A stretch of DNA of 64,000 nucleotides from Strobilurus pachycystidiatus (GCA_019915135.1 JAHLMK010000007.1:1426001-1490000); one strand, 5' to 3'; numbered from the stretch's first letter, positions 11,004 through 21,998 are shown. Made by a program: numbers and translations. The notes: generated from the sequence alone by a model not told the origin.

Positions 11004-11590
11004 TCAAAACTCGGGACCCCAAGCGGAAGGAGAAGGCGAGCGGGCGGGAACAACCTTCTTATCCTTGCGCTTCGCCTGCATGGCCTCGACGTAGCGGCGA
11101 ATGGGCGATAGGAATGCCTCATCGTCCTCCTCCTCCTCCTTCACCTCCACCTCCTTGCCCTTTGCGGGAAGGTCGCGGAAGGAGTCCACGGCGGTGTAAT
11201 CGGTCTCGTAGGCGAGCTCATCACCATCATACGGCTCGTGATCACCTTCGTAAGAAGAGGTGAGGGAAGGCGAGGGCGAGATGCGCATGGATGGAGAGAG
11301 TGCAGAAAACTCGGTGTCGCCATCATACGCAGAGTCCTGGGAGGATTGCGTGGGCGATGCGAGCAAGGAAGCGATGGGCGGAATCAACTCGGCCTTTGCC
11401 GCGTCGCCAAGAGGAGGATGGAAGGCTTCCGCACGGGCGAGCGCGCCACTTCGCGTCCCCAGGACTTGAAAAACGCGCCTTCGTCCGCGGTGAACCCCTG
11501 CACGATGATCAGACTATGTTGCAACAGGGAGGGAGGGCGAAAAGAACATACCGCAGGCAAGGGAGGAAGGGAAAGATACGATTGAGACAT
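11004..11590 (-). CDS. acidic low-complexity hypothetical protein
   Basis: ATG 11590 opens MSQSYLSLPPLPA, followed by a GTATGT...GTGCAG intron (about 11551-11498). The next exon begins GFTADEGAFFKSWGREVARS. The C-terminal exon, clear from about 11387, is acidic and Ser/Tyr-rich (SAYDGDTEFS, SSYEGDHEPYDGDELAYETD, VKEEEEDDEAFLS) and ends in a basic tail (QAKRKDKKVVPARS) at 11004. Joining the last two exons in frame needs a further intron (candidate GTGCGG...CCCAG, about 98 nt). That junction is the weak point. Probably disordered; no domain recognised. Confidence 0.45.
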
Positions 11591-11977
11591 GGCTGAGACG
11601 AGGGAAGGACAACAGTAAGTAGAGAGATGTTATGGGAGAGAAAAGAAAGTTCGGGGGGTTTTGTTCGCGGATGGACGCCGTGTCGAGACTCCGAAACTCA
11701 GCTGCCAGGAGAACGAGACGGCGAGACGGCGGGGCCAAGGTAGGCAGGACATGAATGAGAAGCGACGCGTTGTGGCGAATCCGATTCATTAGACTTCCCG
11801 AGTCTTCTATTGGACTTTTACGTTACGTTTCGCGTCGCCGTTGTTGGGTCCCAAATCAATCAAATGTCGTGTACTGGCCTGGCTGAATTAGAAGTACACA
11901 TAATACACACATGGATCATCATACAACAAACACGCCGCGTCAAGAGAGTGAGGAAGGAATGAGGGCACACACATCGA

Positions 11978-12649
11978 TCATTGGACCTGCTGATGGTTGA
12001 GCTGGCGCTTACGTTTTGCCAGGTGTAGCGTCGCTCGCTCTGCATAGAACAGAATGTCCGCAATGTATCCATGAAGCGTCTCAAACTTTACGCGCGTCGC
12101 CTCGATATCCTTCCAATAGTCGTTATCGACGCCGGCCTCCTCGTGAACCTGCCGCAAAGCGTCCGTCACGTATTCCAATTTGTGCCGATAGAACTCCTCC
12201 TTGGAGGAGATGTGTTGGACACCCTTCATATGCCCATAGTCCTCGTACGCAAACGTAAGGCCGGAGGCATAGCCGACGAGAGTGTTCCCGGTCTCAGCAC
12301 GCATCTCGGCGTCGATGAACCGAACGCGACCACGAAGGCGCTTGCAGAGGGCTTCGTCAAAATATCTGAGGAAAATGTGGGTATGGATAGAATAGAGCAG
12401 AGGCTACGCACTCGGGAGTCGAGGCCCTGACGGCTTGTTGGCGACGAGTCCTGCCGTCTCGTGCGGCCTTTTCGTCGTAGCGCTTCTTCATCTGGTCCAG
12501 CTGCTGGGCGCGGTTCCTAAGGAGAGAAGGCTGTCAGTGAGAGGAGAGAGTGGGTAGCAAGACGCGTACTTCTTATACCAGCGCATTCTCTTTGCCCTAT
12601 CGGCTTCTTGCTTGAGCTCGGGCGTGTCGTACAGCTTTTTGCGAACCAT
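11978..12649 (-). CDS. basic/helical hypothetical protein, about 190 aa
   Basis: Three exons from ATG 12649. The N-terminus (MVRKKLYDTPELKQEADRAK, then a run of basic residues with RWYKKNRAQQLDQMKKRY) has the look of the K/R-rich helical start seen in many agaricomycete hypotheticals. The remainder is a helical region (GVQHISSKEEFYRHKLEYV, then DYWKDIEATRVKFETLHGY) ending at the stop at 11978 after a Lys/Arg/Gln tail. Introns of about 53 and 46 nt have GTACGC/GTGCGT donors and CTTAG/CTCAG acceptors, and the frame is kept. DNA or RNA binding is only a guess from charge. Confidence 0.6.
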
Positions 12650-13631
12650 TTTTTTTTGTAGATGGTGGCTGAGAGCAAAGAGCTATGAGCGAAGTTCAAC
12701 AACGGCAACACGGGGTAAGCAGACGTGGAGGTGGAAGGGTATTGGTGTGGTTAGTGGCAGAACTTGGTGGGGACACTGGTGGGTGCAGGAGTGAAACTCG
12801 CAATTTCTTAAGGCTATTGCCTTAGGATCTGAGTTCACTAGACCTTAATTGGACTTTTTCTGGTAGCCTCGCTGATAAAATAATTTGAGGCGGCAGTCCC
12901 ATGCGCATCAATAAAACAAGATTTATGATATTTTTTATGGGAGGTTTGGTTGGGGCATTGCGTTTAACCAGTCGAAATGTCGGTGAAGTGGATATTCGGA
13001 TTCATAGGACTTCTTTGGACCCGATTGGACCGTCATTGGACCGCATGTGCGAGCTCTTGTGTGAGAATGGTTGACTGACTGGGGATGACTTGAATCAATA
13101 GTAAGGTGTATTGAACGCTATCGGATCTCCATCCGAGAGTGGTAGAACCAGCAACGAGTCTCACAGAGACCGAGTATGTTTACTGTAGTGCCTAGACTTC
13201 TATTGGACCGAATGCTATTGCAAGTGAGGAGATGCCGACCAATTCCTGGGGAAGGATTGTCTCCAATCCTGAGGTCGCCTGGAGCCTATACACCTGTTCC
13301 GGGGACGTTCCCGCCAAGTGAGACAAATACAGAGCAAGTGCTCGTCAGACGGATTCCATTGGACTTTTTCAGTTTGGGTGATGCTGCAGTGCCGACGCCT
13401 TGGTTTTGCCTGGAAGTTCTAGGCCATGCGTCGGAGATGAGAATAGAGTATAACCGGGGGAGGGAGGGACGTTCCGAGGATATCTTTTCAAGCGACCGCT
13501 CCTAGGCTATGAAGAGCACCGGAAGAGAGTCGCCGACTACAGAGTCCGATCGGTCACCCTGATGTGACCACGGGAGGATCCGAAGTATCAATTCTTGATA
13601 CAGGTTGAGGTGCAAGAAGCTTCAAGTTCAT

Positions 13632-13850
13632 CGCGGCACATTGGTGGACTGGCTCCAGTGTCTGATAATGGCTCTAGAGTCAGTCCTCAATGTGCCGCCA
13701 TTCCGCTAATTCGCGGCACAAGTAACCTTTTGCCAGTCAGCTTACCATTTAGACAGCTTGTGGCGCGTAAAGTTTGGTTTCATTCGCAGCCCATTGGCGG
13801 ACTGGTATTAGTCTCCAAGCAATTCTAACACCAGTCCCTCATGGGTTGCT
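13632..13850. repeat. two related inverted repeats (tandem hairpins)
   Basis: Hairpin 1 has arms 13632-13652 (CGCGGCACATTGGTGGACTGG) and 13681-13699 (CAGTCCTCAATGTGCCGCC). Hairpin 2 has arms 13786-13807 (GCAGCCCATTGGCGGACTGG) and 13829-13850 (CCAGTCCCTCATGGGTTGCT). The arms of the two hairpins resemble each other, so this is one palindromic unit present twice about 154 bp apart. The loops are 28 and 21 nt and differ. A single extra arm-like GCGGCACAAG lies at 13712. Confidence 0.75.
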
Positions 13851-14021
13851 ATCAAAGATACTCACAAGGAATTTTTTTCTTTCATTTACTTTCACCACAA
13901 TCAATGTCAACCTGGAAGACCTATGTTTTGTCCGACATTGTATTTTGAACTCTCACAAAAACTTGCCACTGTTGGAGCTTGAATCGACAGCCTCTCCGCA
14001 ATAGTTCTCTGACGTCGAGAC

Positions 14022-14178
14022 GTGCCCGTACTCGGCCCCCATCTACCTTTCTTTGGCGTCGACGTTCCCTACTCGGATCGCCCGTACTCGGCTCGCGTCT
14101 TCCTGTCTTTGGATCATCTTCTTCGTGTCGCCCGTACTCGGCTCGCGTCTTCCTTTCTTTGGATCATCTTCTCTTCGT
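14022..14178. repeat. minisatellite, 50-bp unit, two full copies and one partial
   Basis: TCGCCCGTACTCGGCTCGCG begins at 14078 and again at 14128. The rest of each unit (TCTTCCTKTCTTTGGATCATCTTC) is nearly identical. A diverged partial unit (GTGCCCGTACTCGGCCCCCA, then CCTTTCTTTGG) starts near 14023. The array is C/T-rich on this strand and lies 3' of the gene ending at 14261. Confidence 0.75.
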
Positions 14179-14260
14179 GTGTTCAGGCAGATGTATGTAT
14201 AACGACGTGATTATTGCAAGACTTCACAAGATGAACTGAGTACAAGATATTATATATGAT

Positions 14261-16601
14261 CTACATGTTTGAGAGAACCCATTCCACGTCTTGAACCGCA
14301 AAGACCCATTCACCGAGACCCAGAACGTCCGATTCGCATGCTGTTCCCCACCACGCAAGGTACGCCATGACACTCAGATGTCCGTTCACGCCACTGGTAC
14401 GTAACTTGCCCCAGTCGCGTCCCAAAACGTCTGGTCGGTTATGCTCGCGGAACGGCGCCTGTGAAGCGACAACGTCCCGCCACTTGGGTTGGACACTGGC
14501 CCACCAAGGCCAGAACTGCGCGGCATGTTCGCAAAACGTGAGGTTGGGGCGGTAGTCGGCAGCGCGAGCTCGCTGAATCCAATCCTGAATACACGTCGGT
14601 CGGATTCTGTTTGCCGGGATGGGCTTCCCGTGCACGAAGTCGAGCTTCTCTTCGGCTCTAGCATACGCCACTAGAAGTCGCGACCAGTCAAGTCCAAGAT
14701 GGAAGCTCTTGAGGTACGTGTATGCGTCCTTCAGCCAAATTGGACGACTGGCAGTAGGTTCAGAGAGCAGAGAGGCTGGAGTCGCGGAGCTTTCGGAAGG
14801 ACAAGGTATGTGCATGCGCGGTATGTTGGCGAAGGGATGCGCAGAGTCGTTTGGTCCGCAGGTTGGAACGAAGTTGGGAGGTAGAAGGGCCGGATCGATA
14901 TCTAGGTTACTGACAGGTCTGACAGATGTCAAATTGGTGATGTCGGTGAGGACAGGGAGGCGAGTGGGCGGCGAAGGTTGCTTCCCAGGCTGGAGAGGTT
15001 GAACAAGCTGGCGTGTATGCGCCGCCGGGGGCCCATTCTCGGAATCGCTTGTCTCGTCATCCTCATCCCCAGCAGCGCCAACCGCCCCGGCGGCCTTCTT
15101 CCGTCCAGATACATGGGCGGGACCTTTCTTACGCGATTGCGACTGACGTCCTCCTCGTTTCCGCTTTCGAGAAGTCGTTTCTTTGGGTCGGTCATCGGAC
15201 GTCTCGGTGGATACTGATGGAGGCGTGTCACTGGCTGGGGCGACGCGAGGGACATTCCAAGGATTGTCTTCGCGTAGAAACCACGGGAGAGTGGTTGGCA
15301 TCTCAACGCCTGGGAGGGATCGTGCGCGCTGCTGCTCGTGTGCTAAACAATGTTAGAATCTTGAATGAAACAAAGAAAGAAAATTACTTACTCCAAGACG
15401 ATACTCCAAACTCGCCAAGCGCCGCCTGGTACGTTCGAAATCGAAGCTTACCGCGCTCTCCATCAGCATGAGGAAACGTTTTGGGTACCGAAGCGCGGTT
15501 CTCGCCTACGTCAAGCCTAACAGACGCGTTAGCGCATCAATTCAATGAGGGAAAGCGAGCATTGGAAACATACGTGATGACATTGACCTGTCCTCCTTTG
15601 CGAGGCTCAGGGCCCGTCCACGAGAAGGAGATGTTGCCGCCGAGAAGAGTGGATAGACCTTCGAGTAGAGGCTGCATGCTTCCGGCCAGTCCATCAAGTG
15701 CGCTGCAAGGTCCGTGTAAATCACAATAAATGAAGTAAGAAATGAACCTTACGCTTGAGTTTCCACTGGAGATAAAAGCTCGACGGGACGACGAGCGGCT
15801 TCCTTGCCAGCTGCTACCTCGGCAGCGTCTTGGCGAGCACGGTCGCGCCAATAGTTCTGTTCTTCTTCGGGAAGATCCTCCAATTGCGCTGCACTGAAAC
15901 GTCCGACTTCCCCAATCCGTTCACGACGCGCATTCTTTCCCGTTTCGGCAAAAGATGAATCAAAGTCATCCTTCCTGCCTTGGAATCGGTCCATTGCCCA
16001 TAGTTGAGCAGCCGTGCGGGCGCGCTTACGCGTCACATCGACGCCGGCAACCTTGGAGACGAACATGGCGACGGGATCTTTCCCTAGTTGTTCCTTGCTC
16101 ATTCTGTTGATTGGAGTCGCCTTGCTCCAACGGCTTTCATAGTAATTGCGTACTCCCTGGAACAAAATTAGATTGAATCAATCAATGGTGCCGTGAAATA
16201 GACGCGCCGTTAACAGACGCTGCAGCAAATGCGCCTTCTTGTCGCGGTCGTACTGAGATAGAGACGCGTCAGGAAGCGGAGGGAATGTATCGGTGCCAGG
16301 TTCCTGATCCAGAGGTAGGTCCCACGGATACTTTTTGCAGAGCTGGTTGAAGATGGTATCCGCAAACTCCTGTCCAGCCGCCTTGCTCTTTTGACGCGCC
16401 GCAATAAAGTCCGACAAGGCTGCTTTGACAAGAATCTTGCGACTGCCCTTCAGCCAGTTTTTGCGGAAGGCCGGGACGGTCGAAGGGTCAAATTGTGGAG
16501 TGTTCCTGGAAACAGGGAAACATTTAGCCACTCACACGGACGCGGAATAACAATCCCAAAGGAGATGTAAACGCCAGCAAGACTCACTGCGTGGATGCCA
16601 T
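14261..16601 (-). CDS. 683-aa member of a large agaricomycete family of unknown function
   Basis: Model: 16601-16588, 16505-16208, 16156-15753, 15702-15574, 15516-15392, 15342-14261, which is 684 codons with stop. The start MASTQ is chosen because its GTGAGT donor joins cleanly to NTPQFDPSTVPAFRKNWLKG. Blocks in order: a helical N-terminal region with KKYPWDLPLDQEP, a middle block GVRNYYESRWSKATPIN, LEGLSTLLGGNISFSWTGPE, a disordered basic linker (KRKRGGRQSQSRKKG), and a conserved C-terminal block from RPIWLKDAYTYLKSF to a final DVEWVL. From memory, this order recurs in many Agaricomycetes genomes in multi-copy families without assigned function. The intron after codon 104 must be GC-AG to keep the frame; otherwise there is a frameshift at that point. 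Confidence 0.75.
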
Positions 16602-17579
16602 AGATTCAGACTGTGAGGAAAGACGCGTCGTTGGTTGATCTCAGTACGATAGAACGTTTTGAAGTAAACGAGGAGATCAACAAGGATTGTCTGGCTTTGC
16701 TTGGCTAGGGAACGACGGCGCCACGACGGCATGACGGCTTGGCCGCAACGTAATATCGCTGTGGCAAGGGGAGTCGAGGACCTCTACTGGTGTGGGAGCG
16801 TGGCTCAACCTGCGGCTCACCTTACGTGGCAGTGTATTTCCCTGTGTTTTTGGAGCACGGGTTCGATTGACAGCAGTGCCATTGTTTTTACTATCATACA
16901 TTCTACAAGTGTTACTCGACGGCGCTTAGTTCTCGATGAAAATGAGATTACAAAATGATTGGAATATATTTATGTGCAATGCCGGGAACGGTGGGAACGG
17001 GAACGGCGGGAACGGGAATGGCGGGGAAAGCCACCGAATCAATGTTCGTATCCATCAGCGCAACCTGCACATATCTCAAATCCCACTAGTATATTGATTC
17101 ATGAAGGCTAGAGGGCGTCGTGGAGGCGGGAGCGCGCCCAGCCCGCCAATATGCCGCTATTGCGGATGCTGAAACAGATACGGCAAACACCGGGCACACC
17201 GTATTAAGCGCAAGGAGGGTTTTGTGCAGTGCAGCTAAGGGAGTCTCAATAACCACAGCCTCAGAAATTCAAGGGTAATTGTTGCCCTGCAATACAGGCG
17301 CGCCGCGAGCGGGGTACCAGGCGCGCCGCGAGCGGGGTACCAGGCGGGCCATCAGACACGGCGTGCCTGCTGACTAAGTGGTCACGTGACGCGCTCGCGC
17401 AATGTTCATGTTTCGGAGATTGCCATATTATCGAAAAGAAATGGATTGACGGGACCCAGGCTTTTGAATATTGTAGCCTCAAGGTAGGGTTGAGGGCAGC
17501 TGAGCCTAGGGTTAGCAGCTGAGCTGGTTATATCAACACTTTGTGGAATTGGCCTTCAAGGCTATAACAACTGGAATAC
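16602..17579. repeat. intergenic region with GC-rich tandem repeats
   Basis: There is no gene here. 16981-17030 is a GGGAACGG-type microsatellite. 17297-17319 (GGCGCGCCGCGAGCGGGGTA plus CCA) is repeated exactly at 17320-17342, giving a 23-bp direct repeat containing the 8-bp palindrome GGCGCGCC. It is followed by a partial third start (GGCGGGCC). The repeat lies just upstream of the gene-fragment mosaic. Confidence 0.6.
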
Positions 17580-17589
17580 ACCTCATATT

Positions 17590-17945
17590 ACGTCTGGGCC
17601 TGGTAGAACATCGATCCCGATGGTACAGCGAGCTACTTCAATTTTACTGTCAGTGTCGCTCAACCATCGGACACGGCCCAGCCTAGCGGTGGATCTGGTG
17701 GCTCTGACGGCGAGCTTACCGTTGACGCCACCAATCTTGGTTTGTCGCTTGTGTGGTACATATGTTGTGCTGACGATTATGATTTCCAGGCGTCAACTAT
17801 ACCCTCCCCGTCCAGACTGGCATGCAAAGTTACACTCTGTTGTTTGACACTGGTAAGCCTCGCGTCAAGGTCACTCTGTCAGTCGTTCCATCAACCTTTC
17901 AGGCGGTTGGAAGTACACCCCGTCGCCCGCGTCACCAGAGTACGT
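17590..17945 (+). pseudogene. aspartic-protease-like N-terminal fragment
   Basis: Short exons separated by GT-AG introns spell a Gly/Ser-rich stretch (PSGGSGGSDGELTVDATN). Next comes GVNYTLPVQTGMQSYTLLFD ending in the Asp-Thr-Gly that marks the first active-site Asp of A1-family (pepsin-like) proteases. A further short exon (GWKYTPSPASPEYVAP) follows. Only this N-terminal corner is present; the second DTG and the C-terminal lobe are missing. The next recognisable sequence downstream belongs to a cytochrome P450. The family call rests mainly on the LLFDTG context. Confidence 0.45.
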
Positions 17946-18019
17946 TGCCCCAGGTACATTTGTGCATGATAGACACAAACTCGTGGCGCAAGCGGGGTGC
18001 CGAGTTTAGGTCGCGGGAA

Positions 18020-19221
18020 GCAATGGTCTACGCGAAGCTGGCCAGTGATGCGATCGAAGGGAAGAACTCCAACATTGAAAAGTCAGTATGTTCAACTATC
18101 ATGTTCACCTTGTAACTGACCCTGTACGCTAGTTGGGCACAGTATTTCGCCGGTAAAGATAATGCCTACGGTGATCATCGTGAACTGATCAATATCTTTG
18201 CTGTGGTCCGTCCCATTTCCCTTTCATATCTTGACTCACTGCTCATGTAACGTCTCAGGCCGCTGCACACTCGGTTCGTTCCCAATCTCTTTGAATGCAG
18301 GTGTATGGTGACTCGTACTGATCCATCGGCTTCTCAGACTGCCACCGGGCTCTCAGTCTTTGTCCATGCATGCATGTGCTATCCTGGCTGGATCAAGCAG
18401 GCTCACCAGCAACTCGATGAGGTCGTCGGTCATGATCGTCTCCCCAATTTCGATGACCGGGAAAAGATGCCTTACGTTGAGGCCGTCTGTCGAGGTCTGT
18501 TTGACACTTCGTCGCCCTCCGTTTACTGAACGGTACTACAGAGGTACTTCGTTGGCGTCCGGCCGCAAGGTTCGGAATTCCCCACAAGACCACGGAGGAT
18601 GATGTCGTCGAGTACAAAGGCAAAGAGTACTTCATCCCGAAGGATACCACCATCATTGGCGTACCCTGGTTGGTATCTCCCACTCACTTACCTACGTAGC
18701 GCTGACTTGCTTCTCCTCCAGGATCATCGAACACGACCCAGTCACTTACCCAGACGCCGACACGTTCAACCCAGGCCGCTGGCTCAACGCGGACGGCACC
18801 TTGAAAGGTGATTATTCTACGACAGCATTCGGCTGGGGTCGTCGTGGTAAGTTATTATCTCCCTCGTCACATCTGAGAGATCGACTAACATGCACATCTC
18901 CTAGTGTGCCCAGGTTCCCCCTTCGCGGAGCGTTCGCTGTGGATCAACGTCGCGCTGTGGCTCTGGACGTTTGATATCCAACGCGCTGCTGGATACCACT
19001 ATGTCTCGGATGATTCCGCGCATATCCCAGATGTAAGCCTCTATTGGAGCCGTATACATAGACGATTGATGACTGATGTTCTATAGTTCGGGACGGCGCC
19101 GAAGCCATTCCCTGCTGTCTTCAAACCGCGCAGCGAGCGCCATGCAGCGATTGCGAGGGAGGAGTGGCAAGATCTGTTGGTCTCTTTTAGTCTACAACAT
19201 TGTAGAGTACGTGTGCCGATC
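18020..19221 (+). pseudogene. cytochrome P450, C-terminal half only
   Basis: Exons encode the helix region before and after the I-helix (KLASDAIEGKNSNIEKNWAQ), then QAHQQLDEVVGHDRLPNFDD, the K-helix ExxR (E-V-L-R, made across an intron ending at about 18541) followed by WRPAARFGIPHKTTED, the PERF-like region (DADTFNPGRWL), and the heme-binding loop FGWGRRVCPGSPFAERS with the axial Cys at about 18906. The frame ends at about 19221. The I-helix segment near 18250-18345 lacks a normal AGxDT motif and is interrupted. There is no membrane anchor or proline-rich hinge. The N-terminal half of a P450 lies downstream (20136-21058), so the two halves are in reversed order. Confidence 0.8.
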
Positions 19222-20135
19222 TCATAACGCTCATGATGCTCGTGCACTGTAATTTCACTTGTTTCTCTCCGAAAAGCCTCTTGATGATTGTGGTGGCGCC
19301 AGCTCGCAAGCAACTTTTGAAATGTGTGAACATGAGGATGACTTCCTTTTCACTTTTTGTGTAACCGCTGGTGTCGGCCCTTAGCGCCTCCCTCTCCCTC
19401 TTGTGCTTCGACGAGGTGTTCTACATTACTGCGTTCATCATGTCTCACTCTCAAGTTCGCCAGCACAACCGGAACTCCGAACGCCCCCATTATCCTCACA
19501 GGTATGTGTGACTCTTCGACTCTCGTTACTGATGCATACTTTGAGCGCTTATGTTCGTTTCGACTGACGATTCATGTACCGCCCCGTCACCGTCGGGACA
19601 TTCAACATGCAGTGTACTTATGTCACAACGACTTGAGACTTGTTCTTTCCAAAAACGACCTCCGCTTTGTTTGCCTCCACCGTGCACGGCACTGAGTGTT
19701 CGTAAGTTGATAGTTAGATTGGCGATGCTCTATGGAGATAATATCAATTGTGATATGCGCTGGCAAAAGCGACACTTGAGCGACACCGTGTTTGATTTGC
19801 TCGTGTGATTGTACGTTACGTAGGTGAGATCTAGGAGTTGGACCTTCAATGGGGATCAGGGAGCTCTGATCAAACATCAACTTAAACTTGTCTTTGATCT
19901 CCTCCGTGCGAGTTGGCCGATCCGAGCGAGATGAACCGAATCCGAGCTTGCTCCGGACGTCCAACATGCCCGACCGCAAGTTTTCCACAAATGGTCGATC
20001 GACCGTGCGACTCGCCGTAATACACTACTTACCTGGCTAGACTCACCAGCCCGAAACCTTTATCCTTGACTCAAAACCTTTGTCACGTCCACTTCCTTCC
20101 TCCAAACCTCATCGCCTACCCCTACCGTCACTCAG

Positions 20136-21058
20136 ATGAATTCCATTCAGCCTCAACAAGTTGGTCTACTGGGCGCACTCGTAGTGGGCGCTGGAGTGTA
20201 CTATCTCATCCGCTCTCGGCAAAAGTCTGCACACAGACGGCCACCTGGACCACCTGCTTTGCCTCTCCTCGGTAACATCTTACAGGTTCCTGGCGATGTG
20301 CGTACTCGATTCAGACTGCTTAGTAGCCATATTGTTGTGTCTAACCTCATGAATTGTCCAGCACTTGGCTTCGTACTTCAGGAAACTTACTGAGGAATAT
20401 GGTGGTTTGGTGTCGTTGAACTTCGCGGGATTCGTAAGCCCATCCTATCTCTTGCTCAACCACTTATCACTGACCGCGATCTAGCCCGTAATAGTGATAG
20501 GTGACATGGCTATCGCGAAGGAGATCTTGGAGAAGCGGGCGACAAAGCACTCATCTCGTCCCATCGTGCCTTACATTGTGGGTCTCATGTGTCGAGACAG
20601 CTTTTCACGCACTGATTCCGTCTCTAGCGTCATCACGTCGACCCTACTCAGGCTTACTGGGGAGTTTGCGAACAAGGCGAAAGCCACTCCATGGGTCGCA
20701 AATTGACTGCTGGCCTCATGTCGACAGTGCGGGCTGGGAAGACGGAGCCCTTGCAAGAGTTCGAGGTGATGCTGAATATCGTCAATCTTGTTGAGGACGG
20801 CGGCAAGCGTTGGTATCAGGACATGAACAGGTGAGATTTCCCCTCCATACCGATGACTACAGCTGCTCACTCGACCAACAGAGTTGCAGCAAGCATGGTG
20901 CTTGCGGCTGCTTTTGGACTACACTGCCCGACAGGTGACGAACCTGATCTCAAGGAAGTTATAGAGGCGAGTCCAGTTGTCTGCAGTCGTCGATGAACGA
21001 TTGACCGACCCTCGCAGTGCATAGCCGAGCCAGCGAGGACAAACCTGAAGGTAATCAA
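20136..21058 (+). pseudogene. cytochrome P450, N-terminal half only
   Basis: ATG 20136 starts a typical ER-anchored P450 N-terminus: a hydrophobic segment (VGLLGALVVGAGVYYLI), a basic stop-transfer, the hinge PPGPPALPLLGN, then YFRKLTEEYGGLVSLNFAGF and PVIVIGDMAIAKEILEKRAT. Near 20610-20645 the frame changes without an obvious intron. It resumes as GRKLTAGLMSTVRAGKTEPL and ends at HCPTGDEPDLKEVIE before 20968. No I-, K- or heme-loop sequence follows; the next recognisable sequence is a Plavaka-like fragment. The gene is therefore truncated and frameshifted. Confidence 0.8.
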
Positions 21059-21279
21059 GCTCGCTTAATGAATCAGTTCACTGGGGTAAGCGAACCCAAC
21101 CGTTCAGTTTACTTCTTGTTTACAATCATTGTTATTACCTTCGCAGGCTGCTATCGAAACCGTAAGCATCCTTCGCGTCTTCCAATTTAGAAGAGCATTG
21201 CGAGATTACACAAGAGTCCAATGGTCCTGACGACAAGGCCCAAGCGTTTTACCATGAAAGACACCCGGAGGCAACAGGT

Positions 21280-21639
21280 ATGGTCTTTTGCCGTTACTAT
21301 AGTAGTGTTCGCTCACTTAAACCAGGAGAGCCATGCAGAGCAGACGGAACTCATCTCCCTCGCTATAGTGGTCCTGAACCTCCCTCGACACCATCGTGGA
21401 CACCATTTGCCAATCGCGTAGAATTCGACTTTGCGCATTTTCACTTTGTCGAGCAGCAGAGCTCTGCCCCTGCCACCAAGAAAGCCCTTCACCTGTGGGC
21501 CGCAACACTTCTACAGGCTGGAGTCAACCACTCGACACCGTGGAGCGATGCCAACGAACTTTACGCCACCATCGATACCATTCAGCAAGGCAGTGCACCA
21601 TGGCAATCTATTGAATTCCGCGTGCGGCCTCAACCCTGA
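21280..21639 (+). pseudogene. Plavaka-type transposase N-terminal fragment
   Basis: The frame contains RSLKPGEPCRADGTHLPRYS, then SWTPFANRVEFDFAHFHFVE, LHLWAATLLQAG and ELYATIDTIQQGSAPWQSIE. This ordered set matches the region preceding the catalytic core in Plavaka (CACTA/EnSpm-related) transposases of basidiomycetes. It stops at 21637 after RVRPQP, before any catalytic domain. It is directly abutted by a phosphatase-like fragment. Identification is from the pattern of blocks, not a search. Confidence 0.65.
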
Positions 21640-21945
21640 CTCTCACTGCCCACAGACGGCTGACTATATCATACGGGTCAGCTCTTGTGGTAATGTTTGC
21701 CATGCAACGAGACCGCCTCACCTGGGAAGAGGCCTTGCATATGGTCCAGAACCGACGGTACTGCATATCTCCCGATGGCGGATTCCTTACGCAACTCGAG
21801 GTACCTGCCCTCTTCCTTGGCAAAACGTCTCTCTGACAACGCCTCAAGGAATACGAGGCGATATATCGCGCAAGCTATGCCGTATCGTCCTATCACAGCG
21901 CAGAGAAAGAGAGTATGGTGACGAGTCACGACGACACGGAGTGCG
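21640..21945 (+). pseudogene. dual-specificity phosphatase C-terminal fragment
   Basis: SALVVMFAMQRDRLTWEEAL followed by HMVQNRRYCISPDGGFLTQL matches the alpha-helical C-terminal part of dual-specificity protein phosphatases (the usual S-A-x-V-V-x-A-Y-L-M ... L-E-E-A-L ... R-R-x-I-x-P-N-x-G-F-x-x-Q-L pattern). A GTACC...CAAG intron (about 21801-21849) then joins in frame to EEYEAIYRASYAVSSYH. The catalytic Cys loop normally just upstream is absent, because that position is occupied by the Plavaka-like piece. It cannot encode an active phosphatase alone. Confidence 0.6.
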
Positions 21946-21998
21946 TGTCGGATGCATGATTACGTCGTGCCTTTGACTGATCTGGCCATTGTTTTGAC

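Larger units (their letters stand above)
12650..14260. other. gene-poor stretch with short repeats
   Basis: No convincing coding region was found on either strand. Open frames here have no splice logic or domain. The content is repeat-like: several copies of an ATTGGACTTTTT-type motif (12847, 13015-13050, 13201, 13357, plus one at 11808), two related hairpins (13632-13850) and a 50-bp minisatellite (14022-14178), listed separately. Confidence 0.5.

Noticed and set aside
21608..21929. Minus-strand frames across the phosphatase-like piece
   Set aside because: The plus strand gives ordered family blocks; the minus frames have none.
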